Positions 1 through 5,817 of a DNA stretch of 7,635 nucleotides are shown piece by piece. The position numbers were made by a program, and so were the translations under genes. The stretch comes from Candidatus Gastranaerophilales bacterium (GTDB lineage: Bacteria; Cyanobacteriota; Vampirovibrionia; Gastranaerophilales; Gastranaerophilaceae). The stretch spans positions 1 through 7,635 of the forward strand of contig CALVAU010000085.1 in the NCBI GenBank assembly GCA_944325615.1. The letters run 5' to 3'. The notes under the pieces were generated by a model. That model saw only the letters and a list, made by a program, of their open reading frames with translations. It searched no databases and had not been told where the DNA came from. The number at the start of each line of letters is the position of its first letter. Within the stretch, counting starts at the first letter, position 1.

Positions 1-2
1 AA

Positions 3-551
3 GAAGGGGTAATAAGAGGAAATGTTGATAATCGATTAAAACAAATCCAAGACGAGGATAACGGCGTAGGTGCTAAAGAAGAATCAATGTTTGCGACTGA
101 ACTGGATGAAAAAGTTGTAATTCCGGAAAAGGAAACAAGACCGCAAGCAGAACCATTGAAAGTTCAAGAAGAAGCTCCAGTATTGCTAGAGCATAATCAA
201 ACAAAAGCAAATGAGCAACAAGAAAAAGAAAAAACTGCTCAGCATACTGAAACTCAAACTCAACCAGCACAACAAGCAGAACAACATCAAAATTCTGTTC
301 CGCAAGCACCGGTGCCTGTAGCATCAAATAAAGTTTATAAAGTCTATGTAGGCAGTTATTCTTCAGCATCTCAGGCAGAAGTTGCAAAAGGTATAATTTC
401 AGAATCCAATATAGGTGTAAATACTTTTGTAAAAAATCTGAACGGTTCATATACACTCCAAGCAGGTTCATATAGTTCTGCAGAAAAAGCTCAAGCCGCA
501 GCGAATGATTTGTTGAGAAATAATTTCCCTGCAAGAGTTGTAGCAGAATAA
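3..551 (+). CDS. SPOR-domain cell-envelope protein, 3' part (possibly the C-terminus of an N-acetylmuramoyl-L-alanine amidase)
   Basis: The reading frame is open from the first bases of the window, so the gene starts upstream. The first in-window ATG (base 87) has no ribosome binding site and is probably internal. The visible protein has three parts. Bases 3-60 give a segment beginning EGVIRGNVDNRLKQ, which resembles the last helix of amidase_3 hydrolases (a Gly-Ile-x-x-Gly-Ile type ending). A Gln/Glu/Pro-rich, low-complexity linker covers about bases 100-325. A C-terminal SPOR domain covers about bases 330-548, with two repeats carrying VGSYSSASQA and AGSYSSAEKAQ. SPOR domains bind denuded peptidoglycan glycan strands, typically at division sites, so the protein should act in the periplasm. 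The SPOR call is firm. The amidase identity is inferred from about 15 residues and depends on upstream sequence. A different SPOR protein with another N-terminal module is the main alternative. Confidence 0.8.
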   Translation, partial: EGVIRGNVDNRLKQIQDEDNGVGAKEESMFATELDEKVVIPEKETRPQAEPLKVQEEAPVLLEHNQTKANEQQEKEKTAQHTETQTQPAQQAEQHQNSVPQAPVPVASNKVYKVYVGSYSSASQAEVAKGIISESNIGVNTFVKNLNGSYTLQAGSYSSAEKAQAAANDLLRNNFPARVVAE

Positions 552-557
552 GATTTA

Positions 558-578
558 ACCACAAATTATCTTTGTGGT
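558..578 (+). terminator. Stem-loop after the SPOR gene, without a U-tract
   Basis: ACCACAAA (558-565) and TTTGTGGT (571-578) form a perfect 8-bp stem closed by a 5-base loop, starting 6 bases after the SPOR-gene stop. No run of T follows, so it is not a classic intrinsic terminator. It could be a weak terminator, a 3'-end protecting hairpin or an operator-like site. Confidence 0.4.
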
Positions 579-587
579 AGAATATCA

Positions 588-615
588 TTGTGATGTTGTA
601 ATATAAAGTTATACA
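588..615 (+). promoter_or_regulatory. Possible promoter for gatB
   Basis: TTGTGA (588-593) and TATACA (610-615) are separated by 16 bases, about 40 bases upstream of gatB. The hexamer matches are moderate and the region is AT-rich, so chance matches are likely. Support comes from the 107-base gap and the hairpin that precedes it. Confidence 0.3.
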
Positions 616-658
616 GCAAAAATTATAAAAAATAACAGTCGATATATAAGGAGAATTT

Positions 659-2101
659 ATGGAAAGCTTAAGAGATAAGTACGAGGTTGTAATTGGATTG
701 GAAGTCCATGCACAATTAAAAACCAAGTCAAAAATATTTGCCCCGGACGGCACAGAATTCGGAAAAGAACCTAATTCAGAGACAAGCCCGATTACATTAG
801 GGATGCCTGGGGTTTTGCCTGTATTGAATAAAGAAGTTGTAAATATGGGGATTTTGACAGGACTTGCTCTTAATTGTGAAATCCCAGAACGCTGTAAATT
901 TGACAGAAAACAATATTTTTATCCTGATTTGCCGAAAGGTTATCAAATATCTCAATATGATGAGCCTATTTGCGTAAACGGTCATATTGATATAAAAGGT
1001 AAAAGAATTGGTATTACAAGAGCTCACTTGGAAGAAGATGCAGGAAAATTAGTTCACGCAGGTGCTGCAGGACTTGCTGGTTCAAGCTATTCTCTAGTTG
1101 ATTTAAACAGAGCCGGAACTCCGTTGTTAGAAATTGTATCAGAACCTGATATGAGAAGTTCTGAAGAAGCTAGAATGTATATGGAAGAATTGCGTAACAT
1201 AGTTCGATATATCGGCGTATGCGATGGAAACTTAGAAGAAGGCTCAATGAGATGTGATGCTAACATTTCAATTATGCCAAAAGGTTCAAAAGTTTTCGGT
1301 ACTCGTGCCGAAATCAAAAACGTAAACAGTTTTTCAGCACTTCAAAGAGCTATTGAATACGAAATTGACAGACAAATCGAAATTGTGGAAGAAGGCGGTG
1401 AAGTCGTTCAAGAAACAAGATTGTGGGACGATAACGCAAGAGAAACAAAATCAATGAGAGGTAAAGAGGATGCTCATGATTACAGATATTTCCCTGAACC
1501 TGATTTGATGCCTTTGCAGATTTCACGTGAATGGGTACAGGAAATCAAAGACAGAATGCCTGAATTGCCTGAAGCAAAACGTCAAAGATATATGAGCTTA
1601 GGACTAAGTGAGTATGATGCATCAGTAATCGTTGAGCAAATGGGGCTTGCGCTATTCTTTGATGAAGTCTTAAAACTCGGTGCTACACCAAAAATTGCAG
1701 TAAACTTTATTATGGGTGAAATTGCAGCTTATTTGAAAGAAGAGCATATCGAAATTACAGATACAAAATTAACTCCTGAAAATCTAGTTGAATTAATTTC
1801 ATTGATTGAGAAAAATACTATTTCAAACAATATCGGTAAACAAATTATTGTAGATATGATGAAAACAGGAGAAAAAGCATCTTCAATCGTAGAAAAACGT
1901 GGATTGAGCCAAATAACAGACGAAAATGCAATAAAAGAAGTTGTTCAAAAAGTCGTAGATGCAAATCCGCAACAAGTAGCAGCTTATAAAGGCGGTAAAG
2001 TTCAATTATTAGGATTCTTTGTCGGACAAGTTATGAAAGAAACTAAAGGCAGAGCAAATCCTAAAGCTGTAAATGATTTGTTAAAAGAGATTTTAGGATA
2101 A
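659..2101 (+). CDS. gatB: Aspartyl/glutamyl-tRNA(Asn/Gln) amidotransferase subunit B
   Basis: GatB is the tRNA-binding kinase subunit of GatCAB. It phosphorylates the side chain of misacylated Glu-tRNA(Gln) or Asp-tRNA(Asn) and amidates it with ammonia channelled from GatA, in the cytoplasm. The 480-residue length is normal for the family. Visible family motifs are IGLEVHAQL (12-20), FDRKQYFYPDLPKGYQIS (81-98), HLEEDAGK (123-130), DLNRAGTPLLEIVSEPDM (148-165), RCDANIS (198-204) and DYRYFPEPDL (274-283). The C-terminal YqeY-like tail contains GFFVGQVMKETKGRANP, ending near residue 470. AAGGAG at 648-653, 5 bases before the ATG, fixes the start. gatA and gatC are not in the window, so the complex is encoded at more than one locus. 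The SIS gene follows after 17 bp and is probably co-transcribed. Identification is essentially certain. Confidence 0.98.
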   Translation: MESLRDKYEVVIGLEVHAQLKTKSKIFAPDGTEFGKEPNSETSPITLGMPGVLPVLNKEVVNMGILTGLALNCEIPERCKFDRKQYFYPDLPKGYQISQYDEPICVNGHIDIKGKRIGITRAHLEEDAGKLVHAGAAGLAGSSYSLVDLNRAGTPLLEIVSEPDMRSSEEARMYMEELRNIVRYIGVCDGNLEEGSMRCDANISIMPKGSKVFGTRAEIKNVNSFSALQRAIEYEIDRQIEIVEEGGEVVQETRLWDDNARETKSMRGKEDAHDYRYFPEPDLMPLQISREWVQEIKDRMPELPEAKRQRYMSLGLSEYDASVIVEQMGLALFFDEVLKLGATPKIAVNFIMGEIAAYLKEEHIEITDTKLTPENLVELISLIEKNTISNNIGKQIIVDMMKTGEKASSIVEKRGLSQITDENAIKEVVQKVVDANPQQVAAYKGGKVQLLGFFVGQVMKETKGRANPKAVNDLLKEILG

Positions 2102-2118
2102 TTTTAAAAGGTTAAAAA

Positions 2119-3177
2119 ATGCTTTTTAAAGAAGAGAAAAAATCAAGTATGGAAGAAGAAATTTTCGAGCAGGCGAAAGTGCTCGAAAATCTTCTGTCCT
2201 TACATATAACCGATGATAATCAAATAATATTTGACGTGCCGTTAGATATTAAAAAAGTTGTATTGGTAGCAAGCGGCTCATCTTATCATTGTGCAAGATA
2301 TACAGCGGATTTATTCGGAAATATTGCAGATATTGAAGCTCGTGCAATTTATTCAAGTGAATTTTTGCTAAAATCGGTAGTTCCTCATGGCAGTGAAATT
2401 TTGTATGTATTTATAACTCAGTCAGGTGAGACTTCTGATACAAACAAAGCTCTTTGTAAGGCAAAAGAATATGGAATGCGTACCCTTTGCGTTACAAATA
2501 AAAAAGATTCAACTATTTGGCAGGCATCTGATTATAAAATTGACTGCTGCGCTGGAGAAGAAAAAAGTATTGCAGCAACCAAATCTTTAACTACGCAAAT
2601 GTTATGCTGCACTTTGCTAGTCTTGAAATATGCATCTCAAAAAGGTATTGATATCACAGAATATATTAATCAATTGAGGTCTTTGCCACAATTTATAAAT
2701 AAAGCCTACATGCAGCAAGAAAAAATAAAAGATGTAGCAAAAAATCTTGCAGAGTTTAAAAACCTTGTAGTAACAGCAGACGGTATTTCTTATGCGATTG
2801 CAAAAGAAGCATCTTTAAAGATTAAAGAAACTTCTTATATAAACGTATATTCAAGTATTTTAGGTGAATTTATGCATGGACATGTCGCTGTATTAAACAA
2901 TAAAATTGCACAAATTCATATCAATGTTGAGGACTTGAGCTATACTGCAATTAAAAATTTGAATAAAATAAAAGAGGATTACAATCCGCTCCTATGCGTA
3001 ATAGGAAATTCCAATGAAAAAGTCAGTGCAGATTTTAATATAAATATAGAATGTGAAAGTGTAATAGTAAAATCTTTTAGCTTAGTTGTTGTTGTGCAGC
3101 TATTGGCGTTGGAAATTGCCAAAAAGCTAAAACGCAATGTCGATAAACCGCATGGATTACATAAAGTTGTAAAATAG
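2119..3177 (+). CDS. Double-SIS sugar-phosphate isomerase, GlmS C-terminal-like (possible glucosamine-6-phosphate deaminase/isomerase, NagB-II type)
   Basis: This 352-residue cytoplasmic protein matches the isomerase half of GlmS (glucosamine-6-phosphate synthase) but has no N-terminal glutaminase domain. MEEEIFEQ (11-18) corresponds to the conserved start of the GlmS isomerase half. The first SIS domain carries ASGSSYH (51-57) and TQSGETSDT (100-108), which are the phosphate/sugar loops, plus AATKSLTTQ (152-160). The second SIS domain carries EASLKIKETSYI (230-241) and GEFMHG (249-254), and the C-terminus has DKPHGLHK. Lys234, Glu237 and His253 keep the spacing of E. coli Lys485, Glu488 and His504, and Lys349 matches Lys603, so the isomerase chemistry looks intact. 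Without a glutaminase it should use free ammonia or, more likely, run as a deaminase/isomerase. AgaS- or FrlB-like substrates remain possible. AAAAGG at 2106-2111, 7 bases upstream, favours this ATG over the in-frame ATG at 2149. The gene ends just before a strong terminator. Confidence 0.85.
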   Translation: MLFKEEKKSSMEEEIFEQAKVLENLLSLHITDDNQIIFDVPLDIKKVVLVASGSSYHCARYTADLFGNIADIEARAIYSSEFLLKSVVPHGSEILYVFITQSGETSDTNKALCKAKEYGMRTLCVTNKKDSTIWQASDYKIDCCAGEEKSIAATKSLTTQMLCCTLLVLKYASQKGIDITEYINQLRSLPQFINKAYMQQEKIKDVAKNLAEFKNLVVTADGISYAIAKEASLKIKETSYINVYSSILGEFMHGHVAVLNNKIAQIHINVEDLSYTAIKNLNKIKEDYNPLLCVIGNSNEKVSADFNINIECESVIVKSFSLVVVVQLLALEIAKKLKRNVDKPHGLHKVVK

Positions 3178-3180
3178 ATC

Positions 3181-3216
3181 AATAAAAAAGCGGCTTTTAA
3201 AAGCCGCTTTTTTATT
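3181..3216. terminator. Bidirectional intrinsic terminator between the convergent SIS gene and pheS
   Basis: This is a perfect 36-base palindrome. Each 18-base arm has an AT-rich outer part, a GCGGC/GCCGC core and an AT-rich centre (TTTTAAAA). An A-run lies at 3184-3189 and a T-run at 3208-3213, so either strand produces a GC-cored hairpin followed by Us. It starts 4 bases after the SIS-gene stop, and its last base is also the final base of the pheS stop codon on the minus strand. It should end both transcripts. Confidence 0.93.
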
Positions 3217-4250
3217 TAGAATTGATTTAAAAATCTCTCATCATTATTGAAGAATAATCTTATATCATCGATTGCATATTTGAGCATTGCAAGTCTTTCA
3301 ACGCCCATACCGAAGGCAAAACCTGAATATACATCAGGGTCAATACCTACGTTTCTCAAAACGTTCGGATCAACCATACCTGCGCCGAGAATTTCTAACC
3401 AACCTGTACCAGAGCAGGTTCTGCAGCCTTTACCTTCGCACATAATGCATTGTACATCGATTTCAGCAGAAGGTTCGGTGAATGGGAAAAAGCTGTTTCT
3501 GAATCTTGTCGGTCTGCTTGCGCCAAAGTATATTCTGATAAACTCGTTTAAAATCCCTTTCAAATCGCCGAAAGTTACGTCCTTATCAACGTATAGCCCT
3601 TCAATTTGATGGAAAAAGTTGTTTTTACGTGCGTTTACACTTTCATTTCTGTAAACTCTACCTGGTGCAATAATTCTAATAGGTGGGTTTTTCCCTTCCA
3701 TAGCGTGAATTTGAGCACCTGATGTTTGGCTTCTTAAAATAACATTAGCAGCGTGTTTTACATAGAATGTATCTTGCATATCACGTGCAGGGTGATCTTT
3801 AGGTACATTTAAAGCGTCAAAGTTATAATATTCTGTCTCAACTTCCGGTGATTTGCTGTCTGATACGACTGAAAATCCTAAGCTTTGAAAAATTGATACA
3901 ATTTCATTTGTTGTTGTTGTAAGAGGATGAGCTTTGCCCATTCTTGTAAATTTTCCGGGTAGGGTTATATCAATTCTTTCTTTCAAAAGTTTTGCATCAA
4001 GTTCTTTTTTGTAAAACTCGTCATATTTTGCTTTTATTGATTTTTCAAGTTTTTGCGTGATTTCATTAGCCAAAGAACCTACAATTCTTTTATCTTCGTC
4101 AGATAGGTTTTTTAGGTTCTTTTTAATTTCGTTAAATTCACCTTTGCGGCTTAAATATTTTGCTTTTACTTCTTCTAAATCATTTATTGATGCTGATTTT
4201 TCAATATCAGCTGCCGCATTTGCATAAATTTTTTCAAGTTGTTCTTTCAT
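3216..4250 (-). CDS. pheS: Phenylalanine--tRNA ligase alpha subunit
   Basis: This is the catalytic alpha subunit of the cytoplasmic (alpha-beta)2 enzyme that charges tRNA(Phe). It has 344 residues, typical for the family. Residues 1-90 form a charged, coiled-coil-like arm (the tRNA-binding region). The class II core follows, with EVETEYYNFDALNVPKDHPA (136-155), LRSQTSGAQ (172-180), motif 2 GRVYRNESVNARKNNFFHQIEG (197-218, Arg201) and motif 3 FGMGVERLAMLKY (313-325, Arg319). Cys268, Cys271, Cys276 and Cys279 form a CxxC-x4-CxxC cluster before TGWLEILGAGMV, a variant known in some PheS groups and possibly metal-binding. Motif 2 has Asn-Ala-Arg-Lys where many PheS have Asp-Ala-Thr-His. It is the last gene of the kdsA-MBL-pheS operon. 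AAGAGG at 4261-4256 lies 5 bases before the ATG and overlaps the stop of the MBL gene, suggesting translational coupling. pheT is not adjacent. Confidence 0.97.
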   Translation of the reverse strand: MKEQLEKIYANAAADIEKSASINDLEEVKAKYLSRKGEFNEIKKNLKNLSDEDKRIVGSLANEITQKLEKSIKAKYDEFYKKELDAKLLKERIDITLPGKFTRMGKAHPLTTTTNEIVSIFQSLGFSVVSDSKSPEVETEYYNFDALNVPKDHPARDMQDTFYVKHAANVILRSQTSGAQIHAMEGKNPPIRIIAPGRVYRNESVNARKNNFFHQIEGLYVDKDVTFGDLKGILNEFIRIYFGASRPTRFRNSFFPFTEPSAEIDVQCIMCEGKGCRTCSGTGWLEILGAGMVDPNVLRNVGIDPDVYSGFAFGMGVERLAMLKYAIDDIRLFFNNDERFLNQF

Positions 4251-4259
4251 ATCTGCCTC

Positions 4260-4880
4260 TTATTGTACAATTTCGTTGTGTTTCTTTTCATAACCGATTG
4301 TTGTTATATCACCGTGTCCCGGAAATACTTCTGTTTCATCGTCCAGTTTGTATAAAATATTCTTGATGCTATTTTCAAGTTTTGAAAAATCACCGCCGGG
4401 TAAGTCTGTTCTTCCTACATATTGTTTAAATAATGTATCGCCTGTGAAAACTTTATTTTGAATCAAATAAGACATACCGCCTTCAGTGTGTCCCGGTGTT
4501 TCAAAAATTTTTATCGGGATTTCTCCGATTTTCAATTCGGTATTTTCGTCAATAAATTCATCATATTCAGGGTTTTTCTCGATGTTGATACCAAAAGTTG
4601 AAAGAATTGTTTTTGTCATTTCAACTTGGGATTTGTCTTTTGCGTTAATTAGAACTTTAGTCCCGAGTTTTTTTTTCATATCATTAATTCCCATTACATG
4701 ATCAAAATGTCCGTGCGTCAGGAGAATATATTTAACTTTTACGCCAAGTTCTTTAACATCGGAAAGTAATTTTTCAACAGTTTCAGAACAATCAATTAGA
4801 ACCGCTTCTTTTGATTTTTCATCGGCAACCAAATAATTATTAGCCTCAATAGGGCCTGCGATATATTGTTTTATAATCAT
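4260..4880 (-). CDS. MBL-fold metallo-hydrolase, glyoxalase II / YcbL type
   Basis: This 206-residue, single-domain metallo-beta-lactamase-fold hydrolase has all the metal ligands: THGHFDH (55-61), His131 in PGHTEGG, Asp148 in GDTLF and His189 in PGHG. GRTDLPGGD (156-164) is typical of the short, YcbL-like branch of the hydroxyacylglutathione hydrolase family, which lacks the extra C-terminal glutathione-binding domain of classical GloB. It probably hydrolyses a thioester or related ester in the cytoplasm, and the true substrate cannot be read from the sequence. No signal peptide is visible. It is the middle gene of the minus-strand operon, starting 2 bp after the kdsA stop. GAGAG at 4892-4888, inside the last kdsA codons, is a weak ribosome binding site 7 bases before the ATG. 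Its stop codon overlaps the pheS ribosome binding site. Confidence 0.92.
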   Translation of the reverse strand: MIIKQYIAGPIEANNYLVADEKSKEAVLIDCSETVEKLLSDVKELGVKVKYILLTHGHFDHVMGINDMKKKLGTKVLINAKDKSQVEMTKTILSTFGINIEKNPEYDEFIDENTELKIGEIPIKIFETPGHTEGGMSYLIQNKVFTGDTLFKQYVGRTDLPGGDFSKLENSIKNILYKLDDETEVFPGHGDITTIGYEKKHNEIVQ

Positions 4881-4882
4881 TT

Positions 4883-5707
4883 TTAAACTCTCACAATATC
4901 AAAGATTTTTTTGCAAATAGAAAATACTTTTTCAGCTGAATCAAGGCTCAACATATTAGGTCCGTCGCATAAGCCTTTATCAGGATCAGGGTGTACTTCA
5001 AAGAATAGAGCATTAGCCCCTGCAGCCATTGCAGCTTTTGCAAGTGTCGGCACAAATCTTCTGTCTCCGCCGGAACATGTACCTTGAGCACCAGGAAGCT
5101 GTACGCTGTGTGTTGCATCGAATACAACTGGATATCCGAAACTTTGCATAATCGGGATTGCTCGATAGTCAACAACAAGGTTGTTGTATCCGAAAGATAC
5201 TCCTCTATCTGTCAAAAGTATATTTTTATTCCCTGAATCCTCAACTTTTTTAACCAATTGTCCCATTTGTTCAGGAGCTAAGAATTGGCCTTTTTTGATA
5301 TTTACAATTTTACCTGTTTTTGCAGCAGCTACAAGCAAATCTGTTTGTCTGCACAAAAAAGCCGGAATTTGTATAATATCAGCTACTTTAGCAGCTATTT
5401 GGGCCTGATCGGGTGTGTGAATGTCCGTTACAATAGGTACATTGTATTTTGCTTTGATTTCAGAAAGCATTTCAAGCCCTTTTTCAATGCCTGGACCTCT
5501 GTATGAAGTGATTGAAGACCTGTTAGCTTTATCGAATGAAGACTTGAATATAAAATTTATCCCAAGCTTTTGAGTGATTTCTTTGAGACCTTTAGCTGTA
5601 ACATCAAGAATTTCTCTGCTTTCAGCAACACAAGGTCCTGCCATAATTGTTAATTTATCTGAACCTATTTCAAAGTTTCCGAGTTTAATTTTTGCTATAT
5701 TTTCCAT
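4883..5707 (-). CDS. kdsA: 3-deoxy-D-manno-octulosonate-8-phosphate synthase (metal-dependent class)
   Basis: KdsA condenses phosphoenolpyruvate with arabinose-5-phosphate to Kdo-8-phosphate, which feeds the LPS inner core, so it marks a diderm with Kdo. From the chosen ATG the protein has 274 residues. Motifs include AGPCVAESREI, FKSSFDKANRSS, SYRGPG, IPAFLCRQTDL, TDRGVSFGYNNLVVD, FDATHSVQ and FEVHPDPDKGLCDGPN. Cys26, His200, Glu237 and Asp248 each sit 15 positions after Aquifex aeolicus Cys11, His185, Glu222 and Asp233 (numbers from memory), so all four metal ligands and their spacing are kept. E. coli, by contrast, has Asn in place of the Cys. The frame can be extended to an ATG at 5746 (287 residues), but that start has no ribosome binding site, and the extra 13 codons contain what looks like the gene's own promoter. 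The alignment also begins naturally at the inner ATG. It is the first gene of the operon with the MBL hydrolase and pheS. Confidence 0.96.
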   Translation of the reverse strand: MENIAKIKLGNFEIGSDKLTIMAGPCVAESREILDVTAKGLKEITQKLGINFIFKSSFDKANRSSITSYRGPGIEKGLEMLSEIKAKYNVPIVTDIHTPDQAQIAAKVADIIQIPAFLCRQTDLLVAAAKTGKIVNIKKGQFLAPEQMGQLVKKVEDSGNKNILLTDRGVSFGYNNLVVDYRAIPIMQSFGYPVVFDATHSVQLPGAQGTCSGGDRRFVPTLAKAAMAAGANALFFEVHPDPDKGLCDGPNMLSLDSAEKVFSICKKIFDIVRV

Positions 5708-5713
5708 ATCAAA

Positions 5714-5742
5714 ATTATAATTAAAACCCTTGAAAATTACAA
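5714..5742 (-). promoter_or_regulatory. Promoter of the kdsA-MBL-pheS operon
   Basis: On the minus strand, TTGTAA (5742-5737) and a perfect TATAAT (5719-5714) are separated by exactly 17 bases. Six bases then precede the ATG at 5707, so transcription would begin at or next to the A of the start codon and give a leaderless or nearly leaderless message. The box lies within the possible upstream extension of kdsA, which argues against that longer start. Confidence 0.65.
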
Positions 5743-5768
5743 GCATTGGAGTGCTTTTTCATAATGCA

Positions 5769-5797
5769 TTGTTATTTGCTGAAACTTGTGATAAAAT
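5769..5797 (+). promoter_or_regulatory. Promoter of the M16-family gene, extended -10
   Basis: TTGTTA (5769-5774) and TAAAAT (5792-5797) are separated by 17 bases. TG at 5789-5790 supplies an extended -10 (TGaTAAAAT). Transcription should start near 5804, giving a leader of about 14 bases that contains AAGGAG (5807-5812), 5 bases before the ATG. It is divergent from the kdsA promoter, with 26 bases between the two -35 boxes. Confidence 0.65.
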
Positions 5798-5817
5798 TTG
5801 CTTATTAAGGAGAGATT

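Noticed and set aside
73..753. A 226-codon open frame on the minus strand across the SPOR gene and the start of gatB
   Set aside because: Its Leu/Tyr-rich translation is the mirror of the Gln/Glu-rich linker codons of the plus-strand gene. It also overlaps well-supported SPOR and GatB coding sequence and has no recognisable domain.
3247..3609. A 120-codon plus-strand frame inside pheS
   Set aside because: It lies wholly antisense to conserved PheS motifs and has no domain, so it is a shadow frame.
4948..5506. Several short frames on both strands within kdsA
   Set aside because: They are embedded in strongly conserved KdsA sequence and are composition-driven.
5763..5770. AATGCATT palindrome between the divergent promoters as an operator
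   Set aside because: An 8-base palindrome is common by chance in AT-rich DNA and no second copy is seen. It also runs into the -35 box of the M16 promoter.
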